Positions 34,906 to 43,048 of a stretch of 64,000 nt of DNA are shown here, in pieces. The stretch's first letter is position 1, and each line of letters opens with the position of its first letter. Both the position numbers and the translations under genes were made by a program. Below the pieces are notes generated by a model that did no database searches, was not told the origin of the DNA, and was given only the letters and a program-made list of their open reading frames with translations. The stretch spans positions 170,048 to 234,047 of the forward strand of contig SXHN01000118.1 of NCBI GenBank assembly GCA_005773635.1. Reading direction: 5' to 3'. Source of the DNA: Actinomycetota bacterium. Lineage in GTDB: Bacteria; Actinomycetota; Acidimicrobiia; IMCC26256; PALSA-610.

Positions 34906-35733
34906 GATTCGGCCTTGGTGCCGCAGCGACAACAGATCCATGGTTGCGGCGATTGCAATGTGTAACGCGGCGCCCCACCAAATAGACCGCGCACGAATCG
35001 CCAACGTGCCGAGCACGATGCCGCCACCGATTGCGGCGATGGCTTCCATCATCGGCTTTCCGTAATGCAGCATGTTGTACGGGAACGCCATGACGAACAC
35101 CGCCATATACCCAAAGCGCGGCACGAGACCATGCACTAAAAAGCCTCGGAAAAAGAACTCCAACGCCACGAACTGAATCGCGTAACAAGCCCACCACGCC
35201 CAAAGATACGGCCAGAATGATTCGCCCTCGACAACGTTATAAAACGGATATCGAGATTGAAACTCTGCGGCGTTCGCCACAATGACCAGAACTGGAACAG
35301 ACACCAAATACATCAACACATACGGTCGAGCGAACATACCGATGCCGCGCACGCGCAACCCCATCTCAGCGAACGGCACCCGCAGAACGAAACGCACGAC
35401 AATCGCGGGCAGCACGACGTATCCGATCACCTGCAGCGTCACCCATTCAACCAATTGCCAAAACTCAGCCTGCGCAGACACCGACATCGCGTCACCAATG
35501 TCGGTCGCGACACCACGCGCGCCAACGATGCGCAGTAGTCGCTCAAGCCAAACGGTGTCACGCGACAGGAATTGACCGATCGTCAACGAAACCGCGCTCA
35601 CCACCAGGACAACAACGGTGTCGCGATCGACCCGGCGCGGATCAAGGGAACGGGCGACTGACGATTCCTCGTCGGCGGCAGCACGGATGGAAACGACTTC
35701 GGCCGCCAGACGGCGATACGCCTGACCGATCAT
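34900..35733 (-). CDS. CPBP-family intramembrane glutamic protease
   Basis: This 277-residue protein has about six or seven membrane helices and belongs to the CPBP (CAAX protease and bacteriocin-processing) family. The first motif reads ALEFFFRGFLVHGL, that is ExxxR with Phe at the place of the common second Glu. The second is FPYNMLHYGKP (FxxxH) and the third is LHIAIAA. The Glu/His residues would activate water within the membrane. Its stop and start overlap arrangement (ATGA) places it second after the SDR gene in one transcript. Substrate unknown. Confidence 0.83.
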   Translation of the reverse strand: MIGQAYRRLAAEVVSIRAAADEESSVARSLDPRRVDRDTVVVLVVSAVSLTIGQFLSRDTVWLERLLRIVGARGVATDIGDAMSVSAQAEFWQLVEWVTLQVIGYVVLPAIVVRFVLRVPFAEMGLRVRGIGMFARPYVLMYLVSVPVLVIVANAAEFQSRYPFYNVVEGESFWPYLWAWWACYAIQFVALEFFFRGFLVHGLVPRFGYMAVFVMAFPYNMLHYGKPMMEAIAAIGGGIVLGTLAIRARSIWWGAALHIAIAATMDLLSLRHQGRIF

Positions 35734-36533
35734 GGATTGCGCGGACGATTCGTCCAGCCACCTTCAGCGGTTGGAAACCAACCCCCCGCTGCAAACGTGC
35801 CGCCATCGGCGTGCACCGTTGTGCCGGTGACAAAGGCCGACAGATCTGAAGCCAAGAACAGCGCCACACCGCCCAAATCATCGGGTTGGCCAAACCTTCC
35901 GAGCGGTACCCACGTGGGAATCATCGCCTCGTCCTGCGGCTTGATCCATTTCGAATACGGCACTTGTGCGGTTTCGGTGACGTCAGGAGCGATCGCGTTG
36001 ACTCGAATGCCCGCGTGTGCGTATTCGACGGCAAGGCTCTTGGTAAAGCCTGTGATTGCGGCTTTGTACGCCGAGTACACAGCCCGCGTCGGGATCCCTC
36101 GAAACGCTTCAATCGTCGAAACATTCACAATCGAACCTGGTCGGTCCGCTGCAATCGCTCCGGAAATAAAACGCTGCGAACAGCGCATGACGTGTTCGAA
36201 GTTGATGGCATGGAGTTCGGTCCACTCCGCCTCTGGTTGCGTATGAAACGGTCCCCGACCGCCGCCATAATGGCCGACGTTGTTCACCAGCACATCGGCA
36301 CCACCCATCTCTTCGGCCGCGACAAATACGGCATCAACTCCGCTGAGTGTGCGCACGTCGGCGTGCACGACCATGGCCGCGTCAAGCGAGGACCTCAGCG
36401 CAGCACATCGGTCGTCGTCAATTTCGACCGCCACGACTGCGGCACCTTCCTCCACGAATCGCGCTGCAATTCCGCGCCCGATCCCAGCTCCTGCGCCCGT
36501 CACGATCGCAACTCGTCCATCTAACAGACCCAT
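35730..36533 (-). CDS. Short-chain dehydrogenase/reductase (SDR)
   Basis: This 267-residue classical SDR has the cofactor loop VTGAGAGIGRGIA, an acidic residue at the end of strand 2 (VVAVEIDDD) that favours NAD over NADP, NNVGHYG, and the catalytic Ser plus YxxxK in SAYKAAITGFTKS (reading YSAYK). The C-terminal GGVALFLASDLSAFVTGTTVHADGG is typical. It overlaps the CPBP gene by four bases. The substrate is not evident. Confidence 0.92.
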   Translation of the reverse strand: MGLLDGRVAIVTGAGAGIGRGIAARFVEEGAAVVAVEIDDDRCAALRSSLDAAMVVHADVRTLSGVDAVFVAAEEMGGADVLVNNVGHYGGGRGPFHTQPEAEWTELHAINFEHVMRCSQRFISGAIAADRPGSIVNVSTIEAFRGIPTRAVYSAYKAAITGFTKSLAVEYAHAGIRVNAIAPDVTETAQVPYSKWIKPQDEAMIPTWVPLGRFGQPDDLGGVALFLASDLSAFVTGTTVHADGGTFAAGGWFPTAEGGWTNRPRNP

Positions 36534-36551
36534 TAGTCCGAGACTCTAGGA

Positions 36552-36595
36552 CTCGCCGCGCCGGACGCAGTAGGCGCAACAGACAAGCGGGAGCA
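36552..36595. repeat. 44-bp direct repeat, copy 1
   Basis: A 44-base unit beginning CTCGCCGCGCCGGACGCAGT and ending GACAAGCGGGAGCA occurs here and again 89 bases later (36641-36684), with only a small change in the middle (GCAACAGAC versus GCACAAGAC). No open frame on either strand covers it with credible coding features. It lies just upstream of the SDR gene's start, in a 548-base gap. Confidence 0.85.
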
Positions 36596-36640
36596 AAGCG
36601 AACGCAGGAGCGACGAAGGAGCGAAATGCGGCACGTGCTC

Positions 36641-36684
36641 CTCGCCGCGCCGGACGCAGTAGGCGCACAAGACAAGCGGGAGCA
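36641..36684. repeat. 44-bp direct repeat, copy 2
   Basis: Second copy of the unit at 36552. The spacer between the copies (AAGCGAACGCAGGAGCGACG and following) is rich in GGAGCGA-like short words. The repeat is followed directly by three inverted repeats at 36694-36817, so the pair and hairpins may be one element. Confidence 0.85.
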
Positions 36685-36693
36685 GGCCAAGTT

Positions 36694-36817
36694 GGGCAGG
36701 GCACGACGGGGAACATTGGTCGCGCCCTGCCCGATGACACCAGGGAGACATCGTGCGGATGTCTGGCTCCCCGTTGCCATCGGCAGGCTCGAACGGACCG
36801 ACGGGCGGACCGGTCCG
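36694..36817. other. Cluster of three inverted repeats downstream of the 44-bp repeats
   Basis: Three palindromic elements follow one another: GGGCAGGGC (36694-36702) with GCCCTGCCC (36724-36732) around a 21-base loop; AGACATC (36746-36752) with GATGTCT (36758-36764) around GTGCG; and the perfect 12-base palindrome CGGACCGGTCCG (36806-36817). No T-run follows any of them. A structured RNA, a protein-binding array or a dead mobile element are all possible. From 36818 to 37081 I see nothing further, except presumably the sulfatase promoter. Confidence 0.7.
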
Positions 36818-37081
36818 TGAACTCTGCCGAAGTTGAGTGGTCACATCCCGTTTGTGTCCACTACGCGTTCTGCTCTGTCATCCGTAACAATGCGCACATC
36901 ATGAGTCATCACAACACGCGATGGAAGCATTAAGGACAGTTTCTTCGGACTTTCTTTGATACTTCACTGTGCGTGGTCGACAGGTTGCGATGAGCAGGAC
37001 CGTTCGCGCCGGGGAGATGCCTGGACCATGATGATGTGTCTGTATCTACAACCCGGCGCATTGAACCGTATTGTCGCAGGT

Positions 37082-38629
37082 ATGCAGCGGTCGCCGAACG
37101 TGTTGTTCATTACCGTCGATCAATGGCGGGCAGAGTGCCTTTCGTACCTCGACCATCCGGTCGTACAAACGCCGAACCTCGACCGACTCGCAGAACGCGG
37201 TGTGCTGTTTCGCAACCATTTCGCACAAAGTGCCCCATGCGGGCCAAGCCGCGCATCGTTATACACCGGTATGTACGCCATGAATCATCGCTCGGTGCTG
37301 AACGGAACCCCACTCGACCGTCGTCATACCAACATTGCATTGGAGGCGCGGGCAGCCGGATATGACCCTGTGCTTTTCGGGTACACCGATACCTCGGTTG
37401 ACCCTCGCGGCGTCGTTGCCAGCGACCCCAGGCTGTTCACCTACGAAGGCGTACTTCCAGGCTTCCATGCGCTCTGTGATCTCCCAGAGTCCAACCCTCA
37501 GCTTTGGTTGCGATGGATGCGCGACTCGGGTGAGCCTGTCGATCCCGATGGCGATTGGCGGGCGTTCGTTGACGAACCGGTCGCCGATTATTCGGGATGC
37601 GACGAGTGGGGTATTCACCGCGCACCTACCCAATATCAAGCGCAACATAGCCAAACGACTTTTCTGACGAATGAAGTATTGCGATACCTCGATACCCAAG
37701 GTGATGCTCCATGGTTCGCACACGTCAGCTATCTTCGACCTCACCCTCCATTTTTTGCACCCGAACCTTTCAACACGATGTACAACCCCGAATCAGTTCC
37801 AATGCCAGTGCGGGCCGCAACTGATGAACAAGAGTCCGCAACCCATCCGCTGCTCGCAATGGTGCTCGGAGTCGAGTGGATTTCGGGCCCGCGCAACATC
37901 AAACACATCCAACAGTTACGCGCGACGTACTACGCGATGCAAACTGAAGTCGACCAACAGCTCGGGCGGCTCTTTGATTGGCTCGATGCCAATGACCAAG
38001 CGCAGAACACCATCGTCGTTGTCACATCAGACCATGGTGAACAGCTTTGCGATCACTACCTCACCCAGAAACTCGGGTTCTTCGATCAGAGCTATCACGT
38101 ACCTCTCATCATCAGTGACCCCCGCTCAGCATTTGACTCGTCGCGTGGTCGAGTGGTCGAGAGCTTCACTGAAAACGTGGATGTCACACCAACGATTCTT
38201 GAACTTCTCGAGATTGAAATTCCCGTGCAATGCGACGGCCGATCACTCAAGAATTGGTTCACCCCCGAGCCACCCGCGCATTGGCGTGAGGAAGTGCATT
38301 GGGAATGGGATCAACGCGAACCCGCCGACCGTCGTTTTGAACGGTCACTCGATCTCACCATGGAAGAGTTGTCGCTGTGTGTATTGCGTGACGCACACGG
38401 CAAGTACGTGCAGTTTGGCGGACACGGCACACTTCCCCATGTGTTCTTCGACCTTGACAACGACCCTCATGAACTTCACAACGTTGCTGCCGACCCCGCA
38501 TACGCGTCGCAGATCCTCGACTACGCGCAGCGCATGCTCGCATGGCGTATGCGACACGCCGAACGCACGTTGAGCGGCACAAAGGTTACTGGTATTGGCC
38601 TCGTTTCGCACCGAGCAGAAAGACGATGA
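37082..38629 (+). CDS. Sulfatase / phosphonate monoester hydrolase (formylglycine type)
   Basis: This 515-residue member of the alkaline phosphatase superfamily has the CxPSR signature in SAPCGPSRASLYTGMY. Cys53 would be converted to formylglycine, the nucleophile. Metal ligands are expected at Asp13 (ITVDQWRAE) and in VVVTSDHGEQLCDH. VDQWRAE and the overall length fit the phosphonate monoester hydrolase/sulfatase branch. There is no signal peptide, so it is likely cytosolic. ATG 37082 starts MQRSPNVLFITVDQW. Earlier in-frame ATGs give no homology. It begins a run of four same-strand genes ending with a TetR regulator. Confidence 0.9.
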   Translation: MQRSPNVLFITVDQWRAECLSYLDHPVVQTPNLDRLAERGVLFRNHFAQSAPCGPSRASLYTGMYAMNHRSVLNGTPLDRRHTNIALEARAAGYDPVLFGYTDTSVDPRGVVASDPRLFTYEGVLPGFHALCDLPESNPQLWLRWMRDSGEPVDPDGDWRAFVDEPVADYSGCDEWGIHRAPTQYQAQHSQTTFLTNEVLRYLDTQGDAPWFAHVSYLRPHPPFFAPEPFNTMYNPESVPMPVRAATDEQESATHPLLAMVLGVEWISGPRNIKHIQQLRATYYAMQTEVDQQLGRLFDWLDANDQAQNTIVVVTSDHGEQLCDHYLTQKLGFFDQSYHVPLIISDPRSAFDSSRGRVVESFTENVDVTPTILELLEIEIPVQCDGRSLKNWFTPEPPAHWREEVHWEWDQREPADRRFERSLDLTMEELSLCVLRDAHGKYVQFGGHGTLPHVFFDLDNDPHELHNVAADPAYASQILDYAQRMLAWRMRHAERTLSGTKVTGIGLVSHRAERR

Positions 38630-38630
38630 C

Positions 38631-39455
38631 GTGACCGACGGACTTGCATTTTTTGGACTAGAGCGCATCAGTCGAAATCGATGGCGCATGCCAGTGGTTC
38701 GTCAATTGATTTCAGGGACGGGCGCGCTATTTGGCGGCGCGGGCCTCGGCGCCGCCATCGAAATTGCAGAAGCCGAAAGTGGCCGGCCCACCATCTGGGC
38801 AACTGCGCAATACCTCAACTACGCGCCTGAGGGTTCGGAGTTGATCCTCGACGTAAACGAGGTGGTGCATGGTAACCAAGTGAGCCAAGTGCGAGTCATC
38901 GCGCGCAGCGACGACCGCGAAATCCTCACAGTCGTGGGAGCATACGGAATGCGCCCGCTCGATACAGCTGGACAGTGGGCACAGATGCCTGCCGTTCCAC
39001 CGCCGCATGAATGCCCGCCGCGCCCGCTCATGGACCAGCATCAAGGAACCATCTCGTCACGAATGGACATGCGACTCGCCAACGCAAGACCGATGACCGA
39101 ATTCCCAAGCACACCAGGCACCGGAAATTCGGCATTGTGGACCCGCTTTCCTGGTCGACCAGAACTGAAAGCATCAGGCCTTGCAGTCATCGGTGACTTC
39201 GTGCCGTTTGGAATCAGCCAAGCCCTCGGGATGCGGGCAGGTGGCAACTCCATCGACAACACGTTGCGCGTCGCGAATCTTGTTGACAGTGAATGGATGC
39301 TCATCGACATTCGTATTCACGCGGTGAACAACGGGTTCGGACATGGTCTCGTACATCTCTGGAGCGAAGATGGTGTACTCCTCGGAACTGCAAGCCAATC
39401 GACAATGGTCAGGCATTGGCAAGAGCAACCACCCACAACCCAAGAAGTGAAGTAG
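38631..39455 (+). CDS. Acyl-CoA thioesterase-like double-hotdog protein
   Basis: This protein is about 274 residues from a GTG one base after the sulfatase stop. A TTG start inside the sulfatase would add 12 residues. It is related in layout to the protein at 32575: an N-terminal hotdog with GTGALFGGAGLGAAIEIAEAES and TIWATAQYLNYAPEGSELILDV, and a C-terminal hotdog with TLRVANLVDSEWMLIDIRIHAVNNGFGHGLVHLWSEDG, trimmed here to its key parts. A thioesterase or hydratase-like role on acyl-CoA is inferred. It is the second gene of the operon. Confidence 0.78.
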   Translation: MTDGLAFFGLERISRNRWRMPVVRQLISGTGALFGGAGLGAAIEIAEAESGRPTIWATAQYLNYAPEGSELILDVNEVVHGNQVSQVRVIARSDDREILTVVGAYGMRPLDTAGQWAQMPAVPPPHECPPRPLMDQHQGTISSRMDMRLANARPMTEFPSTPGTGNSALWTRFPGRPELKASGLAVIGDFVPFGISQALGMRAGGNSIDNTLRVANLVDSEWMLIDIRIHAVNNGFGHGLVHLWSEDGVLLGTASQSTMVRHWQEQPPTTQEVK

Positions 39456-39464
39456 ACATTCCAC

Positions 39465-40445
39465 ATGACGACTCCAGCCGCTGCCACTCCTCCGCGCCGC
39501 CACGGCATCACGGTGCCATTCGACGGTCTGTCACTTGCGGAACACCGCGAGGTATTCCGCGAACTTGTTGACCTTGGGTATACCGACGTCTGGTCAGCAG
39601 AATCCGGAGCGGCTGATGCATTCACGCCCCTCGTCCTCGCCGCGGCTTGGGCTCCCGAACTTCGGCTGGGAACGGCGATTATCCCTGCCTATACGCGGGG
39701 AGCTATGACATTGGCTTCGCAGGTTGCATCGCTGTGTAGTGCGAACCCGGGTCACTTCGCTGTAGGCATCGGCAGCAGCTCCAACATCATTGTCGAACGA
39801 TGGAACAGCATTCCCTTCGACAAGCCATACCAACGAGTGCGCGACACCGTTCGATTCTTGCGGTCTGCACTCACGGGTGAAAAGGTCACCGAATCGTACG
39901 AAACCTTCGCGGTCAACGGATTCAAGCTCGGGCTTCCGGTCGCCGAACAGCCACCGATTCTCATCGCAGCGCTTCGCGAAGGCATGCTCAAACTCGCAGG
40001 ACGCGAGGGCGACGGCGCCATTATCAATTGGCTATCTGCCGAAGACGTCGCGACCGTTGCCCCATTTGTCGGCGGCAAAGAAATCATGGCCCGCATTTTC
40101 GTATTGCCAACCGAGGATCGCGATCTTGTCAACTTCGTCGGGCGTCGAGCGATTGCGCAATACCTCAATGTGCCGGTGTATGCCGCGTTCCACGACTGGC
40201 TCGGACGCGGCGACGTGTTGCAACCAATGTGGGACCATTGGAAGGCCGGCGACCGTAAAGCCGCAACCGAGTCGATACCCGAAGAACTTGTAGATTCGTT
40301 GGTGATCTGGGGGTCGCCCGCTCAGATCGCAGATCACATTGAGCGTTATTGCCAAAATGGCGTCACAACTCCGGCCCCGGCCATCCTCGGCAACGCCCAG
40401 CAAGCTATGGAAACAGCCAGAGCAATAGCGCCTAGCTTGCGATAA
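39465..40445 (+). CDS. LLM-class F420-dependent oxidoreductase
   Basis: This 326-residue TIM-barrel protein belongs to the luciferase-like monooxygenase class, in actinobacteria commonly F420-dependent. Features are GITVPFDGLSLAEHREVFRE, LGYTDVWSAESGAADAF, LRLGTAIIPAYTRGAMTLA, and HFAVGIGSSSNIIVERWNSI. Coenzyme F420 rather than FMN is inferred from lineage and motif. It is the third gene of the operon and its stop shares one base with the TetR start (TAATG). Substrate unknown. Confidence 0.88.
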   Translation: MTTPAAATPPRRHGITVPFDGLSLAEHREVFRELVDLGYTDVWSAESGAADAFTPLVLAAAWAPELRLGTAIIPAYTRGAMTLASQVASLCSANPGHFAVGIGSSSNIIVERWNSIPFDKPYQRVRDTVRFLRSALTGEKVTESYETFAVNGFKLGLPVAEQPPILIAALREGMLKLAGREGDGAIINWLSAEDVATVAPFVGGKEIMARIFVLPTEDRDLVNFVGRRAIAQYLNVPVYAAFHDWLGRGDVLQPMWDHWKAGDRKAATESIPEELVDSLVIWGSPAQIADHIERYCQNGVTTPAPAILGNAQQAMETARAIAPSLR

Positions 40446-41056
40446 TGGCAGTCGCAGCACCTGGCTCAACAACTCGATCGATCATCCTCACGGTCGCCCG
40501 CAGACAGTTCGCGGAAAACGGGTTCGTTGCTACCCGGCTCAACGACATCGCCGACGAAGTCGGCATTCGGCGACCGAGTCTGCTGCATCACTTCCCTTCC
40601 AAGGAAGCGCTGTACCGCGAAGTAGTGCTCGAAAGTTTCGCCGACTGGATCAACCTCGTCGAGGATTCCACCGAAGGGTCTCGACAAGGATGGCCGCAAG
40701 TCGAACGAGTGATGCGAGCTGCGTTCACGTTCTTCGAAGACCATCCCGACTTCGTACGCCTTGCGCGGCGCGAGGCGCTCGACGGCGGACCGATCCTGTC
40801 GCATGAACTCAGTATGTTTCTGCGCCCCCTGTTTGATCGCGGAGCGGAGTTTCTCGAACGCGAGATGGAAGCCGGGCGGCTCCGGCAATACGACGCGCGC
40901 CAGCTGCTACTCACCGGCTACGGAGCAGTGCTCTCGTACCTCTCCGACGCGCCGCTCATTGCGGGCCTGTTAGACGATGACCCGATGAGTAAGCAGTCAC
41001 TTGAACGGCGCCGCGAGCATGTGCTCGACGTCCTGCGCACCGCGCTCGCGCCCTAA
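40445..41056 (+). CDS. TetR-family transcriptional regulator
   Basis: This 203-residue TetR protein has the helix-turn-helix in the first 60 residues: IILTVARRQFAENGFVATRLNDIADEVGIRRPSLLHHFPSKEALYREV, shown by the pairs FVATRLNDIA and LLHHFPSKEALY. The C-terminal ligand-binding part is variable and rich in Leu/Arg. It is the last gene in the sulfatase-thioesterase-oxidoreductase run and overlaps the previous stop by one base, so it probably senses the pathway's substrate or CoA thioester and represses the operon. Confidence 0.92.
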   Translation: MAVAAPGSTTRSIILTVARRQFAENGFVATRLNDIADEVGIRRPSLLHHFPSKEALYREVVLESFADWINLVEDSTEGSRQGWPQVERVMRAAFTFFEDHPDFVRLARREALDGGPILSHELSMFLRPLFDRGAEFLEREMEAGRLRQYDARQLLLTGYGAVLSYLSDAPLIAGLLDDDPMSKQSLERRREHVLDVLRTALAP

Positions 41057-41066
41057 ACCAGAACAT

Positions 41067-41783
41067 TCAGATGGGCACGTCTTCGAGCGACTCCATGGGC
41101 ATGGCCTCAAGTAACTCCACGAAATTGTTCGACGCCTTATTCACCAAGGTACGCACGGGGTAAAGGGTGATCACGTCATTGGCCGCCGGCTGCATCAATC
41201 GCGCCAGCACGTCAAGATCCTGATGATTTGGATCCAACCATTCATCAAGATGCTCAGGCCCGAGAATTACCGGCATCCGCGTGTGAATCGGCTCCATCGT
41301 CTTGTTGGCGGCTGTTGTCACGATTGAACACGAACGTACCCACGGAGCATCCGCGCCGGACTTGTCACGCCACACTTCGTACAAACCAGCGAACATCAGC
41401 GGATCGCCGACCGTTGTGGAATGAATGAATACAGGTTGTTTCGCGGCGCGATGAGTCATCGCTTTCCACTCGTAGAAGCCGTCGACCGGTATAAGACATC
41501 GACGTTTCGCGAACGCTCGGCGAAACGCCGGTTTCTCTCGCACCGTTTCGCAACGAGCATTAATGAGTTTGTCGCCAATCGCGACGTCCTTGGCCCACGA
41601 CGGAACTAGGCCCCACCGCACCCGGTCGAGCACCCGTCCCTCGTCATTCGCAGCAACGATCGCAACTTGTGCCCTCGGCGTAACGTTGTAGTTAGCGCTG
41701 GCCGGTTCTGCTCGGAGATCATCGACTTGGAGCCGCTCCGCGAGATCTGCGACCGCAGTTGTGGTAACGAATCTCCCACACAC
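41067..41783 (-). CDS. yedK: SOS-response-associated peptidase (SRAP, HMCES/YedK-like)
   Basis: This 238-residue SRAP protein crosslinks to abasic sites in single-stranded DNA. The catalytic Cys2 follows the initiator Met (MCGRFVTT). Further conserved residues are in NYNVTPRAQV, the Glu of CLIPVDGFYEWK, and the His in IHTRMPVIL. Length matches the family. It is convergent with the TetR gene. The DUF3052-like gene lies upstream at a 3-base gap, so they may be cotranscribed. No LexA box was identified. Confidence 0.93.
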   Translation of the reverse strand: MCGRFVTTTAVADLAERLQVDDLRAEPASANYNVTPRAQVAIVAANDEGRVLDRVRWGLVPSWAKDVAIGDKLINARCETVREKPAFRRAFAKRRCLIPVDGFYEWKAMTHRAAKQPVFIHSTTVGDPLMFAGLYEVWRDKSGADAPWVRSCSIVTTAANKTMEPIHTRMPVILGPEHLDEWLDPNHQDLDVLARLMQPAANDVITLYPVRTLVNKASNNFVELLEAMPMESLEDVPI

Positions 41784-41786
41784 TGG

Positions 41787-42212
41787 CTATTTAGCGGCCT
41801 TGAGCGCTGGACGGTCGGCGACGCGATACACAAATCTGAGTCCGGACCACGTCTCGTCGATCGCGCAGACCTTGTTGTCGACGAGTCCGTGCTCTAGACC
41901 GATCTCCCGAATGACACCTTCAGTGAGGTCGGTAGCAACCATTGACGTGCGTTTCGGCCAAGCAATCCACATTCCGCCGTCGACATCGATAGCGTTCGCG
42001 AGTTTGGCAAAACGGCGCTGCAGCTCGCTACGACGAGTCGCAAAAAACACGAGCACGTCGCTGCGGCCGCGGGCGCTTTCAAGCAGTCGCACACCTTCAG
42101 GGAGCGGATCCAGGCACGACGAAAAACCCGCTGGTGCGGAAACGATCGCGACACGCGCGTCAGCCTTGATGCCGAGTTTCTTCGGCAAAGGTGTGGATGA
42201 GTACCCCGCCAC
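41787..42212 (-). CDS. DUF3052-like protein
   Basis: This 141-residue protein resembles DUF3052-type proteins, with the N-terminal VAGYSSTPLPKKLGIKADAR, central WIAWPKRTS and TDLTEG, and C-terminal GLVDNKVCAIDETWSGLRFVYRV. Function is not known. The GTG at 42212 gives the AGYSSTPL start expected for the family. Another GTG at 42260 is possible. Neither has a strong ribosome binding site. It precedes the SRAP gene. Confidence 0.65.
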   Translation of the reverse strand: MAGYSSTPLPKKLGIKADARVAIVSAPAGFSSCLDPLPEGVRLLESARGRSDVLVFFATRRSELQRRFAKLANAIDVDGGMWIAWPKRTSMVATDLTEGVIREIGLEHGLVDNKVCAIDETWSGLRFVYRVADRPALKAAK

Positions 42213-42357
42213 AGCCGCAGTCTGACTGGTGAAAAGGTCACGCGTCAATCTGAAGCACACATAAATCTTGGCACCGGGAATATCCGCCTACCGAAGTCGA
42301 CTTTCATCGACGTCGCATCTAGTCTCAGGCGACACGACATTCTCGAAAGGAACCACG

Positions 42358-42993
42358 ATGGCACTACGACTCGGGGATCTCGCTCCCGACTTCACAGTCG
42401 AAACAACCGACGGCAAACTCAACTTCCACGAATACCTCGGCGACGGATGGGGCGTGCTGTTTTCGCATCCCAAAGATTTCACTCCTGTATGCACCACCGA
42501 ACTTGGAATGGTCGCCAAGCTGAAGCCAGAGTTCGATAAGCGCAACGTCAAGGTTGTCGGCCTTTCCGTTGACGGCATCGAGAGCCACAACGCTTGGGTG
42601 GGTGATATCGAAGAAACTCAAGGAACTGCCTTGAATTTTCCACTCATTGCCGACTCCGACCGAGTTGTCAGCGACCTTTACGACATGATCCACCCGAACG
42701 CGAACGACACACTCACCGTGCGCTCAGTCTTTGTTATTGGGGCTGACAAAAAGGTCAAACTCATCATTACCTATCCGGCATCTACGGGCCGAAACTTCGA
42801 CGAAATCCTGCGAGTCATCGATTCGCTCCAACTCACCGCGAATTACAGCGTGGCGACGCCAGTGAACTGGAAGGATGGCGAAGACGTCATTATCGTTCCC
42901 GCATTGTCTGATGAGGACGCCCAAGCCAAATTCCCCAAGGGCTGGAAAGCGCTGAAGCCATACCTGCGGGTCACGCCCCAACCGAACAAGTAG
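42358..42993 (+). CDS. 1-Cys peroxiredoxin (Prx6 type)
   Basis: This 211-residue Prx6-type peroxiredoxin has the peroxidatic Cys45 in HPKDFTPVCTTELG, with the conserved Pro and Thr. The catalytic Arg lies in TVRSVFVIG. There is no second resolving Cys in the usual place, and the long C-terminal part VATPVNWKDGEDVIIVPAL matches Prx6. It reduces peroxides in the cytosol. ATG is preceded by AAAGGA with suitable spacing. It ends in front of a strong terminator. Confidence 0.95.
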   Translation: MALRLGDLAPDFTVETTDGKLNFHEYLGDGWGVLFSHPKDFTPVCTTELGMVAKLKPEFDKRNVKVVGLSVDGIESHNAWVGDIEETQGTALNFPLIADSDRVVSDLYDMIHPNANDTLTVRSVFVIGADKKVKLIITYPASTGRNFDEILRVIDSLQLTANYSVATPVNWKDGEDVIIVPALSDEDAQAKFPKGWKALKPYLRVTPQPNK

Positions 42994-43014
42994 CCAGCAA
43001 CTCCAACAAAATTC

Positions 43015-43046
43015 TTGGCCCCGCTTCGGCGGGGCCAATTTTTTTT
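43015..43046 (+). terminator. Rho-independent terminator after the peroxiredoxin gene, probably bidirectional
   Basis: A 10-bp perfect stem TTGGCCCCGC/GCGGGGCCAA closes a UUCG tetraloop and is followed by eight T. On the opposite strand the same hairpin is followed by GAATTTTG, so it can also end the ftsX transcript, whose stop is at 43049. Confidence 0.95.
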
Positions 43047-43048
43047 GT

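Noticed and set aside
36546..36844. Short minus-strand frames with repeated CAYCVRRGE-like peptides
   Set aside because: The peptide repetition only reflects the 44-base DNA repeat. There is no start site or domain, and it overlaps inverted repeats.
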